Of a stretch of 64,000 nucleotides of DNA, positions 49,532 to 63,318 are shown piece by piece; the stretch's first letter is position 1, and every line of letters starts with the position of its first letter. The stretch lies in assembly GCA_022702545.1 (NCBI GenBank), contig JAHRBC010000004.1, positions 6,168,001-6,232,000 of the forward strand. The letters run 5' to 3'. The notes under the pieces were generated by a model. That model was not told the origin of the DNA and made no database searches. It was given only the letters and a program-made list of their open reading frames with translations. The translations under genes were made by a program, and so were the position numbers. The stretch is from Phycomyces nitens. Its lineage: Eukaryota > Mucoromycota > Mucoromycetes > Mucorales > Phycomycetaceae.

Positions 49532-52104
49532 TAAACAAATACCCTTATCATGTGTCTTTGGGAGAGTTGGGTGGCTCTGGATATCTATCCAAAATATACT
49601 TTCTATTTATTTATATATTTATTTGGGAAACAAGCCAGTTTTAAAATGTCTAGATAAATCTGACGTACAGAGTATCCTTGTACCATTTGGACTATATATA
49701 TTATTGTGTCTACAAACCTAGTACTGGATTTAGATTGCTACTTCAAAAGCACAGTTGTGCTTTGATAAGGAGAGTTTGTAGAAAATACCAAATAAGAATT
49801 CTGTACATGCATCTCAGGTTCCTTTTGACTATTGTAGATTCTGTTTATCTTGTAAACATGCAGAATAAGATTACAGAATATTGTAGGCCATTTTGAACAA
49901 ACAAACAAAAAATGTTGATAGTTTAAACAAGATTGACTGGAAATTGGAATAAAAAAAAAGTATATACTCTACGTACCTTTGGTCCTTTTTGAATACAATA
50001 TAAACCGGAATAATTGATTCAAAGCAATCTGGGTATCTCTTGTAATATCCATATATAGTAATTATAATAGATAAAAGATAACAGATTAAAGTAGTTGATA
50101 TCAAGAAAATGATGTTGACACACTAGATATCAATAGCCCAAGCCATAATATAAGAAGAAGAAAAAACAAAACGTGCTTATCAAAAGAGAATAGTTTTGAT
50201 AGACGATTAAAACCAATTGCCATTATTTGTTTTCCTACACAAGCCTAGATAGTTTCTTTCCAAGAAAATGTGCAAGTGTCTTACTCTGGCCGGTAATGAC
50301 CTTTTTAATGAATCTTTTTTTTTTTAATTTGAGATTGCCAAGGGTCCTTTTGTATTCAAAAAATATAGTGATCCCTATAAAAAAAAGGAGTATTTTTGAA
50401 TCGAGATACTGGTGCTACTCAATGGGTTTCCCAGTTGATGTCTTGTGTGAGTTTAATAAAGCTTATTTGGACTATATTGAAAGGACAAAAGGGTGAATCC
50501 AACAACTGGATTTTTATAAAATACATTAATATGTAGATTACGAGATATGAGCCCTATCACCGGGATTTAAATAATGTGATACACGTCGCATATATTGTAT
50601 CGCCTATTTAAACACCAAAATTTTTGCGTTTTAGTAGCAAGTTTGAGATTTGACATCAAAATATTGATTATTTTAACTGTCAAACAGGATTTGAGGTAAA
50701 TTGTGACTCTGGGAAATTGAGATTAGATCTTTATTTGATGTGTTGCATTGGTAGGTAGTTTGGGGATATGGTTATTTTTGGGTATGAAGTATATGTGTAC
50801 CTGGGAAATGCAAAGTATATATATATATATATATTTAAAAATACCTTTGTTGCACTCTAATCCACAAGTCAAACTAGTCTGGAATGTCAAGGGTTAAATG
50901 TCAACCCAGAACTCAAGTAGAGGGTAACTTTGACAATGTTGTTTAAATGAACATTATATCAAGAGTCATTTTCTCTAAAATATCTCAAATGCCCACCAAA
51001 GACCGGTGCCAAAATATGCACTCTAATCAGATCTGAGCACAAATGGCCATATGGGTAAGTTGACTTGCAAAACAACAAGAATCTCACGCTTTTAAATAGC
51101 TGTCCTAGCTTTTTTAGCCCTAAATTCACATAATTCACGAGTCGGGAGAATGAGGATAGGATGATGCAAGTGAATTGTGCTCCAGGCGTGTAGAGTGATG
51201 ATTCTATTGGCTCAAAATGAATTGTATCATTTTCCAAAGTGTTGAATAGAGAGTTTAATACAACAATTTATCTTGGGTGTTGTATTCCTATTCTGGCTGG
51301 GACCACACCTACACGGACATTTCTCCATGTGGCAATCCAGAGTTTTGTAGGGTGAAATGGGTAAGATTTCTTGTTAATGCCGTGAGAAATTGGTAATGGC
51401 AGCCAGGGCGGTCAATTGAACAAGAGCTCGATATTTTTATAGCCTAAACAGAATACAGAATGATTTATATAGATCTTGTCTTTATATTCTTTGTATTCTG
51501 GTCTAGTTACACCACAGGGCACGTTCCTGACTCTACATGAAAATAAATAAATAAATGGATAAATATTATATGACTAACCTGCACGCCACCTATTTTAGGG
51601 TCCGGATTGGTCCATATGCTTGCAACATTATTATTTTATATTATTATTATTATTGAGTGATATAAACTGTCTGTACATATATTTAAATTATAATGCCAAA
51701 AATTAAGTGATTTGCTGACCAAATTGCCTCATCCTTGCCAGATATTAGACATAGGACACTTCTTTTCACCATGGTGTCTAGCCAGCCCGCAGCCATATCT
51801 TAAAGGTTCTCACGATAGATAATACAAAGAGAACACACCTAGGCAGCAACACAAGCGGGTCATTCAGGCTTGATATACCATTTTAAGACCTCCTAATCAA
51901 GACGATCGTTCTCCGGTAAAAGTCAGCCGCGTCTGAAGATCTCTCCAGCGTCAATTTGGGGTCCAAATCACAAGATGTTGCTGTTATCCAGCCAAGAATC
52001 CAATACTGACAATGAATGAACGAGTGTATTCTTGGCTCTTGGTTTGCTGCCCTCCATGAGGGTATCCACATCTTGTAACAGTGTCTGTCATGCCGATCTT
52101 GTGA

Positions 52105-52165
52105 CTGATAACTTATCTACCGTTATCGCCTGCAGCCTTTTTTTTTCTTTTTTCACTTATCCACC
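52105..52165. promoter_or_regulatory. cluster of GATA-factor binding motifs
   Basis: TGATAACTTATCTACCGTTATC (22 bases, 52107-52128) contains three overlapping or adjacent GATA cores on both strands, and CACTTATCCACC follows at about 52156. Another CTTATC is near 52269. The density just upstream of a GATA-factor gene suggests auto- or cross-regulation; this is inference. Confidence 0.4.
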
Positions 52166-52183
52166 TAGAATAAATTGCCATTT

Positions 52184-52240
52184 ATGGAAGTAGCCCTGAG
52201 CCCCACTGTTGCAACTATGCAATCTTTCAATTGGTCTTGA
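52184..52240 (+). promoter_or_regulatory. possible upstream ORF in the GATA factor leader
   Basis: An ATG-to-TGA frame of 18 codons (MEVALSPTVATMQSFNWS). Two more upstream ATGs follow at 52370 and 52409; the last overlaps the main start in another frame. Whether they lie in the mRNA depends on the transcription start. Confidence 0.3.
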
Positions 52241-52448
52241 AGATTCACTTTATATATATTTCTTGTACCTTATCATCATCTATTGTTGCCATTTAAAATA
52301 GGGGAGACGATCCCTTGAGGATTCCGAAAGGCAGCTGTGACACAGTGTCAAGGAAACGCTCGTCATTTGATGCATTCATTTCACCATTAAAAAACGCCTC
52401 TTCTACAAATGCCTCTTGCTTCACTCTTTCTTTCTCTCTATTCTCCAA

Positions 52449-53378
52449 ATGTACTCCCAGCCAAAATATCGACTTGGACCCTTCCACACCTACCCAAACC
52501 ACCTATTGCCACTGGACAGCCTGGGTGAGTTTGAACCAAGTTTGCCCTTCAACCCCCTCGACACTTTTGCCCACGGCTGGCCCGAGCAACAACAACAAGA
52601 CCTGACGATTGATCCAAACCCTCGTCTGTTTGGCTTTGACCTCATGGATCTCAACATTGACCATCTTGGCCTGTCCTATCCTACAGACTTTTGCCATCCA
52701 CCACAGCCTGACCAAACACAACTATCCCACGTCCACCCCCTTCAGATCCTGAGTCCCTCTGGCCATCCCCAGCTCTCCCACTTTTCAATGGACATCCCAG
52801 ACCTCTTCAAGGACAACATCTATGTAGATTCATACCTCCAAAGCTATCCCAGTACAGAATCAAGTCTAGAAGACACAGATCAATTTGATCTTTGCGAATC
52901 ACAACCCAAAGTGTTCACAGACTCACCTGAAGACGATAGCCTCACCCAGCCAAGCGACACTGACTACCAGGTCGAGGAGTATGACTATGAGGAAGAAGAA
53001 GAAGAAGAGGACGATGATGATGAGGATCCAGACTGGCTCATGTCAACTTCACTCACCAGAGGCCCACGGAAACAATCTCACAAGAAAAAGAGCTTGTCCC
53101 TGTCACCAAAGGCCACCCCATTGCCTTCTCCTCTTGGGCTGGGTGAGGTCAAGTGCACCAACTGTGAGACAACAAACACTCCTCTCTGGAGACGCAATCC
53201 AAAGGGAGATCCACTATGCAATGCGTGTGGGTTGTTTCTCAAGCTGCATGGGACTGTTAGGCCTCTCAGTTTAAAGACAGACGTCATCAAGAAGCGCAAC
53301 CGCATCAGCAATGCCAGTCATTCAAAGTCAATGCGCAGTCGGTCCAAGAAGTCCTTGGCTCATAGACGACGCCGTTAA
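52449..53378 (+). CDS. GATA-type zinc-finger transcription factor (AreA/NIT2-like finger)
   Basis: Single exon, 309 residues from [13 protein letters not shown]. The first half is Pro/Leu/Asp/Gln-rich, an acidic activation-type region, with a run of Glu and Asp (about residues 178-195). One GATA finger lies near residues 235-260: [20 protein letters not shown] then [13 protein letters not shown], a C-x2-C-x17-C-x2-C finger. It is followed by the basic [16 protein letters not shown] tail. This finger and tail form is that of the fungal nitrogen regulators AreA/NIT2 and their paralogues. The protein is much shorter than Ascomycete AreA. The inferred role is nuclear control of nitrogen or related metabolism. 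A Ser/Arg-Lys-rich C-terminus ends in RRRR. The gene has no intron, unlike most neighbours. Confidence 0.9.
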   Translation: MYSQPKYRLGPFHTYPNHLLPLDSLGEFEPSLPFNPLDTFAHGWPEQQQQDLTIDPNPRLFGFDLMDLNIDHLGLSYPTDFCHPPQPDQTQLSHVHPLQILSPSGHPQLSHFSMDIPDLFKDNIYVDSYLQSYPSTESSLEDTDQFDLCESQPKVFTDSPEDDSLTQPSDTDYQVEEYDYEEEEEEEDDDDEDPDWLMSTSLTRGPRKQSHKKKSLSLSPKATPLPSPLGLGEVKCTNCETTNTPLWRRNPKGDPLCNACGLFLKLHGTVRPLSLKTDVIKKRNRISNASHSKSMRSRSKKSLAHRRRR

Positions 53379-53829
53379 ATTCCTATGCTCTTATTTTTCA
53401 TGCCTATTACTTAATACATTTCCATGCCCCCCCACCTCCCCTAGTATAAACCTTGTATATAAACTCTTCTTCAATACAATACATTCATCCCATGATTCTT
53501 GGTATCTAGCATGTGCAACATGACAGGTCGCAGGTGACCTAATCATCAAGTAACACGTGCGCCATACAATGGATTCCACCCAACCGATAGGCCGGAAGTG
53601 CTTTATCTGCACACCATTATTTATATACAGATATTGTAATCCACGTTGAAAATCTTTTTCATTGATTGGCCCATACGCTTTATCCAATTTTGGCTGTCAA
53701 ATTCATCACGTGACTCATGGGCACTTTAAGATTACGCAGATAAACTTATTGTGACTGCTGCCTACTTTTTTTATCTTGAAGCATTGGCGGACATCCAATT
53801 GGCTGGCTTTACTGCACAAACCAAAAGAT
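53379..53829. other. intergenic between GATA factor and dioxygenase genes
   Basis: About 450 bp. A C-rich patch lies near 53427. No gene seen. Confidence 0.5.
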
Positions 53830-55057
<1,228 letters not shown>

Positions 55058-55334
55058 CAAGAATAAACGGAGTTGTGACCTTTCTTTAATCATGAACGTA
55101 AATGTGCTTGTACACAGAGATAAGAGAGTGTTAAGCACATGTCTGTGTGCTGTAGATTTTGATAGTTATCAGTTTTTTAAATATAGGATTAAGGTTGTCA
55201 GACAACAGAAAATAGTTTAATAGATAATTGAAATGATGATAATGCTATTTATGATAATAATAATATGTGTATAAAAGTTACTACTAGGCAGAACCAGCTG
55301 CCCAATAATACTTTAAAAAAAGAGAGTGTGTGTA

Positions 55335-56027
55335 TTAAGGGCAGAAGACAATGTTGTAACCGGTGGCCTGGCAGACATAGGTGCTGGTATTGTCATCGTA
55401 GGCAAAGCTGTATACTTGAGGGCAGGTTTCCTTGACAGCCTTGGAGTAAATGTTGGTGCTGCAGGTCTGAGGAGTGTTGAATGCACCGGCACAGCAGTAT
55501 TCGTCTGTGCCATACTTGGAGCAGGCACTCTGGCACCCGATGACTTCGCCATTCTCAATCACCTGGAGGTCCTTGGGGCACGAAGGAATGCTGGAGCACA
55601 CAGGTGATCCGCAGGAGTAGGCTGTGTCACCACTCTGCTTCTTGTTGCCATTGATTGGAGTAATGGCCATGGGGAGGTTGAAGCCATCGACAAAAGACAC
55701 ATCATAAAAGTCCATGCCAGAGTGGGCCTTGAAGTTGAACTCGGCCAATGAGGCTGGGTGGGTGGCGCCGGCCATAGGGCAATCGCCAAAACAGTCTTTA
55801 CGGCCCCAGAGGCGGCCTTGCCAGTTGCTAGGGAGAGTATAGGTCTTGCTGGTGCCAGCACCAACACGGACGGTTTCGGGAGACGAAGTTCCACTTGTCA
55901 ATTTGGTGATACCAAGGTCATAGCCGCACTGGTTCTTGACCACAATGGAAGCTGCGTCAGAGGTAGGGGCTGCAGAAGAGAGGCCAAAGAGGGCAGCGAT
56001 GCAGACGAGCTTAAAGGAGGTAAGCAT
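55335..56027 (-). CDS. secreted thaumatin-like protein
   Basis: Intronless, 230 residues. The start is MLTSFKLVCIAALFGLSSAA, a signal peptide; a longer in-frame start upstream would bury it. Thaumatin-family features include IVVKNQCGYDLGITKL, NWQGRLWGRKDCFGDC, ASLAEFNFKA, DFYDVSFVDGFNLPM, CSSIPSCPKDLQV, CQSACSKYGTDEYCCAG and PQVYSFAYDDNTSTYVCQ. The 16 or so cysteines match the disulfide-rich pattern and the acidic REDDD cleft residues are largely visible. Fungal members include beta-glucan-binding or -hydrolysing (GH152) proteins acting at the cell wall. This is not a known toxin. A TATA box sits about 80 nt upstream. The absence of introns and GC-richer codons contrast with neighbours and suggest high expression. 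Confidence 0.93.
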   Translation of the reverse strand: MLTSFKLVCIAALFGLSSAAPTSDAASIVVKNQCGYDLGITKLTSGTSSPETVRVGAGTSKTYTLPSNWQGRLWGRKDCFGDCPMAGATHPASLAEFNFKAHSGMDFYDVSFVDGFNLPMAITPINGNKKQSGDTAYSCGSPVCSSIPSCPKDLQVIENGEVIGCQSACSKYGTDEYCCAGAFNTPQTCSTNIYSKAVKETCPQVYSFAYDDNTSTYVCQATGYNIVFCP

Positions 56028-56106
56028 TGTGGTTGAAATGAGTGTTTTAAAGAAAGAATGAGATGAGGTGGGATGATGAGCATTTTGATGTTGAATAACG
56101 CCTTGG

Positions 56107-56114
56107 TATTTATA
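56107..56114 (-). promoter_or_regulatory. TATA box of the thaumatin-like gene
   Basis: TATAAATA on the minus strand, about 80 nt upstream of the ATG at 56027. Confidence 0.55.
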
Positions 56115-58161
56115 CTCCAAATTCACTTTTGAAAATTTGTTGAATAAGTTGATATCCAAGTTACTTGGCCCCCTGGTATATTTTATCACCGTTTTTTCCT
56201 GGGTCCTCACTTTGAACTTGGTTACTGGTCTTGGTTTCAGATCGAAAACAGGGTCCGGTAACTCCACAATCCAAAAACCAGTTCATTGGCATACAACATA
56301 TCCAATAATTTGTTATATTCTCACTGTAGCCTGTTAATATGTCTCAATGTTGTTGAATAGAATTCATTCAATTAAAGATCATTAGTCTTGGTACTTGAAA
56401 CCGAGATATATAAAGAAGTATAGTCAACTGCTAGTGATGTGCATTGACCATGTCGTACACAGGGTCTGGATAGATACATTGATACTAAAATATACTTAGC
56501 ACTCAAGGGGTTGAGATGCTATTGTGAGCAATAGGGTGCTCTTGTATAAGTATCCTAGGTAACCTATCCATATTTTGGCCAATGGTAACCATTGGCAACT
56601 GACACATAGAAGCGGAGGAACTGATAATCAAGTTACCCACGTTGTCTGACCGCAAATCTTTATTTTCCAAAATTGAGAAGCAGCCCTACAACAGTTCTAA
56701 ATCACCTTGACAAAAGCCAGTGTGTTTAGATAAAGTACACCAGCCAAGTTTCAAGGCGGCTGTTGTAAATGTGTGGCGATTGTGAATAAGATTAATTATA
56801 CAAGCCAACGAACAAAGAGAGGCCCTCAGCACAATCTGCCGTATTTTTTTTCTGTGTTTAAATTTGATCCAAAACCAACTTTGTCAACAGGCCATTCAGA
56901 ACCTGTTGCCCGTCTTTCTATAGTCTAGAACCCGGATGAATAACAAGGAACAATTGCCACGTAGATGTCAATACACTCTCAGTCATTGTCTATACTTGTT
57001 CACAAGTATTTTGATTGGATTTTAGTATATATTCACATTTATGTATATATTCGAGAATAATCTTTTACTATAAATGGTTATTTCATGGAACATTTTTAAT
57101 TATTTTCTTAATACAAGGCCATACACGATGTACAATCGAGCCAGCTTGACTTGCCTGAGAAAATAAATCAATAAAAAATTCAAGTTCTTGTCTGAGACAT
57201 GCTGAAACAAAAACCCTGAAACAAGCAAGCAAAAAGAGATTAGATTAGATTATTATTATTATTATTATACATATTGAATCTGTAAAAATATATATCAAGA
57301 TAATCATTAGATTTGGATTTATAATACGATACAGTACATTATCCGACAATTCTTTCACAGCTTGCAATAAGCAGTTGTAGATATACTTTTTTTGTTTTGA
57401 GAGGTAGAATAAGAATATCTAATTAAATAGTACTACTTAAATATATAAAGGCATATATCTATATTTGCCATTAATACAGCATCAACAAAAGAACAAAAAA
57501 TAAGATAAAATGCCTCTATTTTTATACTTGTTCTATTTTTATATAAACATATCCCAAAGTATATATATATATACAGATATATATATACGTGTACATATTC
57601 ATATTTGGATGAAAAATGAAGATACTTTTATATATATACGTATAAGGTTTCAAAATGCTTAGCAGGGCGCTCTAAAACTATATTCAGCCTCTAAATTCAA
57701 GGTTTGCTATAGAATATCAAGACGGTCTTGTACAAAATAAACATCAATGTCACTAGCCAGTCTATACACCCAAATGGCTGTAACAAGACACACTAAGCCG
57801 ACAACCATAACTTGCTCTCTTTTGGCGCCAATTTATTTATAAAATATCCAATAATAGAGTGGAAAACGAGCCTTGTCGATCATTAAAACATTGATATCAT
57901 TTTATGATTTGAAACAAATGGATAGTATTGTTAAGAATTGAATTGAATTGAAATAAAATAAAATATCAACTGTAAAGAGCTCTGTACCAAAATAACTATA
58001 GGATCCGTTATGCCTGCTAGTCACTTGCCTTGAGGATGGTCTAGAGTGCTTGATACTACAATTATTCTCAATTTAAATAAAATATCTATCCATCTAATTA
58101 ATTCGATAAATGACAGCAAAGCCACCAAACACAAACCCAAGAAGTACTCTCTTTCACAACA
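56115..58161. other. 2-kb intergenic stretch
   Basis: Shared upstream region of the thaumatin-like gene (-) and the 134-aa gene (+). AT-rich, with (ATT)n near 57251 and TATATA runs near 57560-57640. No gene seen. Confidence 0.5.
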
Positions 58162-58759
58162 ATGGAGCAACGAATTCAACAGTTCCACGATGACACAAAG
58201 ACTATACCAAAACCACCTACAGCAAAGACTGTCAAACAGATGAACACACTCAAAAAGTTCCTTTTCAAGAATCAGGCATGTCGAACTGGATGCAGATTCA
58301 GATTCAGATGCAGATGCAGATGCAGATGCTGATCGACAATAAACAGGACTATAGATTCTCTGACAAGGAAAAGAATAAGCTGTTTGCCTGTATTGAGGCA
58401 TATTTTACATGCTTTGACAGAAGGTAGCATATGAAAATCCCAACCACACTTGGGACCATGTATTTTTATCTCATTTGGCTTTTAGTATAGATAGCCAAAG
58501 TCTATCTGCATTTCCATTAATTGAAGACGCCCTAAAGGTGCCTTGTTTTACAACCAAACAAAAGATGCAACTACTAAAATGGTAGAGTCAGATATGGAAA
58601 TTGCAAATATATCTTTGAAACTGATGAATAGACTTGTAAAGGCACCAAGAGATTCTTGCAAAACAAGATGTTCCTCTAGACAAACCTCAACCGACTCTGG
58701 ATCAGGAAGAGAACTTTGACGACTTTGACTGGGATGCCTTTGAGAAAGAACAAGACTGA
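58162..58759 (+). CDS. hypothetical protein, 134 aa, with a GC-AG intron
   Basis: Four exons (58162-58275, 58347-58423, 58486-58581, 58642-58759) join in frame. The start is MEQRIQQFHDDTKTIPKPPT; the middle reads TLKKFLFKNQ, DYRFSDKEKNKLFACIEAYF, LSAFPLIEDALKVPCFTTKQ and LLKWHQEILAKQ; the end is acidic, NFDDFDWDAFEKEQD. Intron 1 must begin with GC (CAG|GCATGT) and holds a CAGATG hexanucleotide array with many acceptor-like CAGs; using CAG at 58344-58346 restores the continuous reading. Introns 2 and 3 are GT-AG. The protein is helical and charged. I do not recognise the family; no signal peptide or membrane segment is visible. Confidence 0.6.
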
Positions 58760-59169
58760 GGCTTTGACTCGGTTGGGTCATTCATCTGTATAACCACTAG
58801 GTTGCCAAACAGAATAATAGACAAATAGGTTTTATCAGTATGACAAAGTAAAAATAAGATCCCTAGAGCTCCAAAAAGCCAAAAAGCCAAAAAAAATGTT
58901 GTTGAGGGTATATTTTTAAGAACAATATAATAAATAATGTTCTATTTAGTTGGATCGATGTGATAAACAGATTTTCCCATTGTATTTCTATCAGACATCA
59001 TCCTCTTTTTTTATTATTATTATTATATATATTTTTATTAAATCCACCTCTTGCATTGAGATTTCCCAAATCCAATACATATACATATACATATACATAC
59101 ACATCTACATTTCCAAAACCTCCTCTTCTTCCCAATACATTTGCCTCAATCTCATTCTCTTGGATAGAA
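58760..59169. other. intergenic, promoter side of STE11
   Basis: About 410 bp with (ATT)n near 59014 and an (ATACAT)n run near 59078-59105, just upstream of the STE11 start. No gene seen. Confidence 0.5.
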
Positions 59170-62100
59170 ATGACCAGTGGTAAAATTGATTTCAGGCACT
59201 ACTCTGGACTGCCATTTCTGGAAGCGACACCAGTCAGTGCCTGGCCACCAGGAAGAGTGGCCTGTTGGCTAGCAAGAGAAGGGTTTGAATCGGCCATAAA
59301 GCCATTTCAAGGCATGTAAAGCTTAAAAGCAATATTGGAATCTAATATTCAAACAAGCAGATCTTCATTGGGATGGCCATCGGTTTCTCAATCTCAAGGC
59401 TAGAGATCTAGACAAATATATCTTGTCTAGTCTGACAGCAGCCGAAAAGACTCGACTGGCAAACAAGATTCATGACCTAAAGAACAATGAGCCTAGTGAG
59501 GTTGGTGGTCCAAAGGATGTAAAAGCCAAGTCTAAATATCGAATGTACAAAAGAAGGGCGACTGTTTCTCTAGACACAGTCAAATTTCTCTCTCCCGGTG
59601 TAATCACGTGTATGTGAAGCAATCTGATTATTCATTCCTTGGACTCGGCCAACACAGCCTTGAGACGGCCAGACTCGGTGGCCATTCTGGATCCTATGGA
59701 ACATATGGAACATATGGGGAGTATGATAGAATAAAGCCCTTTATCCCAGAGCGAACTTCTTCAAACACTTATCAGACCAAGAGTATGCTGGAGACCCTTA
59801 ATGCAAAGGCATTGCTTTCCAAGACTCTCGGGTCGGCTGTACAGTGTGCGACAAGGCAAAGAGCCGCAGAAGGCTCTCCGGACAGACCATTGTTGAAGCG
59901 TAGAGCAATTAGGCGCCAAAACTTGGTTGGTGCAACAGCTGATCGTGCTCAGATTCCACAAAGTGACTTTGGCGGTCACCGGAAAATGGGAAACAAAACT
60001 AGTCGCCCTATCCAGGCAAGTTCCTTGCCTTTCTTTCTTTCTTTTGTATTCTTTTCAAAACCATGAATATCCTTCGTACGATTGTTACATGGATATTTCC
60101 TGATGCATTCTCACAGCCTGTCCAGAGACCATCCCAGGACCATCGCATCCAAGTAACCCTTGACCGGGATAGCTACAGAGCCCTCGATATCTCTAGCTCA
60201 TTCAACGCAACGGCCATAAAACTAGCATTGATCAACAAGGTCAATTTTGTTGGAGACATTAACACATACGACTTTTATTATGAAAACGAATACAGAGAAG
60301 GTGAGCGGATCAAACGCCCGCAGTTCTTTACTAACATCCATCCATCCACAGGCACAAGTCAGCCCTTGACGGATGAGGATCTGGTCTTCATCTGCAAACA
60401 ATCAGACAATAGCCTTACCAACCGCATCCTGGTCAGGACCACCGAACGATCCATGGCAGCCAGTGTTAGTGAACCATATTCAAGTGGGTTTCGATCACCC
60501 TACACATCACCCATAAATAGGTTGGTTACCATTAAATCGCCCAATTTATTCCATTACCATATTACTTACAACCATTATAGTCTAGAAAGCGGAGGGAACA
60601 GTAGATACACACCACGCCAGCAAAACTCGTATGGAACGAGACGATTGGCACCACATCCGATATCCGTTCCTCAAATACATCGCCAAGACGAAAGCAGCAG
60701 TTCATCTCAAGGTATTGTTGTGTAACACTACAAACCTGTTATCATGAAAAAGTTGATTCTAAACCATCAAAACGACCTTAGCATCCAACACATCCCTAGA
60801 CAACAGCTCTAGCTCACATTCAAAGGTCTTGCCACGAAAAGGCTCTCAGGCATCAATCTTGTCAAAACTCTTGCCAGATATCCCTCCCTCTCCACCAACC
60901 ATTGTACCCCAAACCCCCTCATTGAGCCCACCATCAGATACCACCGAATCATCATATGTAGACACGCCGGTTAAAAAATCCAGTTTGTGGGCAATACCAC
61001 CTGTCACTCAACACCCTCAGAATGTGTTACAGCCAATCGAAAGTCAGTCCAAGCAAAATACCCAAACTACGCCCGTCAGCTTCTGGGCAGTCCAACCACG
61101 CAGTCTCGACTCAGAAATCACCCAAAAGAAGAATAGCAATTTATGGCCAACGGAAGCAGACCGGACAGAAAAGGAAACTGCATTGTGGCCAACAGAAGAA
61201 GATGAGCACGCTCGTCCACGATTTACAAATGGAGTTTCCGTATGTAGATTTCCCGCAGAGATTGGAAGCACAATGGAGCCCATTAGTCCAATTCCATCTT
61301 ACAGTGCTCCTGACCAAGTACAAACCAGTATTTCAGGAAACCTCAGTCCAGGAAGTGATGAGGAAGAGATAGTGCTCTGGGGTGAGCGTCCTAATGTAGG
61401 CGAATTGTATGGCGATTTGGGTGTGTATCTTCCAGGACATGTTCTAGACAATGCCAAGTCCACTCAGTCTGGTTCTGGTTCCGAGTCCGAGTCCGAGTCC
61501 GAAGACGACACTCCTGCGAAATCAATGGACGATCTGAGCCAGGAAGCCCACAACAACTGGAAGACGACCATTAGTGTATTACGGGCCAAAAATGTAATGC
61601 TCAATCGCCGTTCCACAATCATCTCTGGCACAAAGGTCCAGCGAATCGAACCAGGCATGGCCACAAATAGTAAAGTTTTGGGCAGAAAGAGAAATCAGCA
61701 GGGTAGACAAGGTATGTAACATCATATCTCCCAGAGTAACTAAAATATCTTTATTCACTAGATGTCCAGAGAACTCGGTGGTTACAGGGAAAAATGATCG
61801 GAAAAGGCTCCTTTGGCGAAGTCTATCACGCCTACAACTATGATGCTAAAGAATGGATTGCCGTAAAAGTAGTTAAGCTTCCAAAAACAATCAGCTCGTC
61901 TCAGAGTCTGGCCATAGACACCAAACGAAAAGATATTATTGATGAAATATGTCGAGAGAGCGAGGTCTTGGTCAATGTTCAGCACCCAAATATTGTCGAG
62001 TATCTTGGATCAGATATTGATATGGAGGGCGGGTATGTTTACATGTTCATTGAATACGTACCAGGAGGAAGCCTTTCTGGCTGTCTCAAGAAAGCCGGCA

Positions 62101-63037
62101 AGTTTGACGAACCTCTCGTCCGCAATTTTACGCGACAGATCTTGAAAGCGTTGGCATATCTTCACAGCAAGGATATTCTTCATCGTGTAAGGCCCAAAAA
62201 CTTATATATATATATCCAGTCGTTCTTGGTATCTTTTTCCAATGTTTATTTGTTTACCTTTATTTTTTATATATGTATTTTAGGACATCAAGGGCGGAAA
62301 TATTCTCATTGACAATGATGGCGTCTGTAAGATCGCAGACTTTGGCCTATCAAAGGCAGTCAAAAAATACGAAGCCTATAATGACACGGCACAAAACTCA
62401 CTTTTGCGCGGTACTCCAAACTGGATGGCACCTGAAGTAGTAAAGACTGGAATTTACAATGGAAAGGCAGATGTTTGGTAAGCTTTATTTTGCCAAAGTT
62501 TGTTTGTAATAACACTGTGAATTGTTATTCTTATAGGAGTCTCGGATGTACTGTTATTGAGATGTTGACAGGAGAATTGCCCTGGAATAATTTCGATAAT
62601 AAGCAGACAATTCTTTACAACGTGCGTTTACCCCCCCCCCCCCCCCTTTCTCTCTTTCTCTCCAAACCTCTGCTCTTTTGGTTCTAACCTTTTTATTCCC
62701 TGTAATCTAGATTGGACAAGGATTTGCACCTCCCATGCCCACAAACATTTCTGATTTGGCAAAATCCTTTATCGAAAAATGTCTTGCAATGTAAGCTTGT
62801 CCCTCTTCAAGTTTACCTTTCTCATTACTCTTCTAGTGAACTCAAAGATCGGCCGTCTGCAAACGAGCTTCTAAATCACGAGTTTGTATCCGAGGATCCT
62901 AACTTTGATATGATGGTAAATATATTATGGTTTGGGTTATCTTTAAACCTTTCTAATCACGTCCTAATCTACAGAAAGAAGTTAACAAACTGGGCCTGGA
63001 AAGAAAGGTGTCTCGGAGAGCTGGAATTTCTAAATAG
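59170..63037 (+). CDS. STE11: Ste11-type MAP kinase kinase kinase
   Basis: Twelve exons (59170-59311, 59358-59607, 59658-60015, 60117-60520, 60581-60711, 60782-61711, 61762-62186, 62284-62477, 62537-62621, 62711-62790, 62837-62915, 62975-63037) encode 1046 residues. Residues about 20-80 form a SAM domain (VSAWPPGRVACWLAREGFES, DLHWDGHRFLNLKARDLDKY). Residues about 255-350 resemble a Ras-binding/ubiquitin-like region (RIQVTLDRDSYRALDISSSF). A long Ser/Pro linker with SESESESE follows. The kinase is near 745-1015: MIGKGSFGEVYHA, catalytic Lys in IAVKVVK, HRDIKGGNILI, DFGLSK, GTPNWMAPEVV. It acts at the top of pheromone, osmotic or filamentation MAPK cascades with a Ste50-type adaptor. Introns 1 and 3 begin with GC. 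Intron 9 has a poly-C run. Confidence 0.92.
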
Positions 63038-63318
63038 CACAACAATTATAAAAATCAATATTCATTCATATCCCATCACTATTCCCCAGTCTATTATCTG
63101 TACCCTCTGTTATTATATAATACATTCATCATATTTGAGTATCTTTTTTTTTCCTTAAAAAAAGGGCGAATGAAGACAATAGGCAGTCGACTCTTATACT
63201 CTTTCATAAGCCCAGATCCCTTTTTCTTGAACCAAAAAGAGAAAGAACAGAATAGTAATAGTAATAGTAATAATAATATTAATAATAACAATAAACTGTA
63301 GATATAATATAATGTATC

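Larger units (their letters stand above)
49532..52448. other. 2.9-kb upstream region of the GATA factor gene
   Basis: No gene supported on either strand. The last 350 bp contain clustered GATA/TATC motifs and upstream ATGs, described separately. The 50.2-50.5 kb plus-strand open stretch lacks an ATG and any recognisable domain. Confidence 0.5.

Noticed and set aside
50227..50496. 89-codon plus-strand frame upstream of the GATA gene
   Set aside because: It lacks an ATG at its start, is interrupted by homopolymers at the DNA level, and resembles no family.
59600..59660. Frameshift in STE11 after LSPG
   Set aside because: A 50-nt GT-AG intron at 59608-59657 joins VIT to LETARLGG in frame, so no mutation is needed.
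60060..60116. Start of a separate gene at the ATG at 60063
   Set aside because: The stretch is the end of a GC-AG intron of STE11; splicing PIQ to PVQRPSQ gives a continuous protein.
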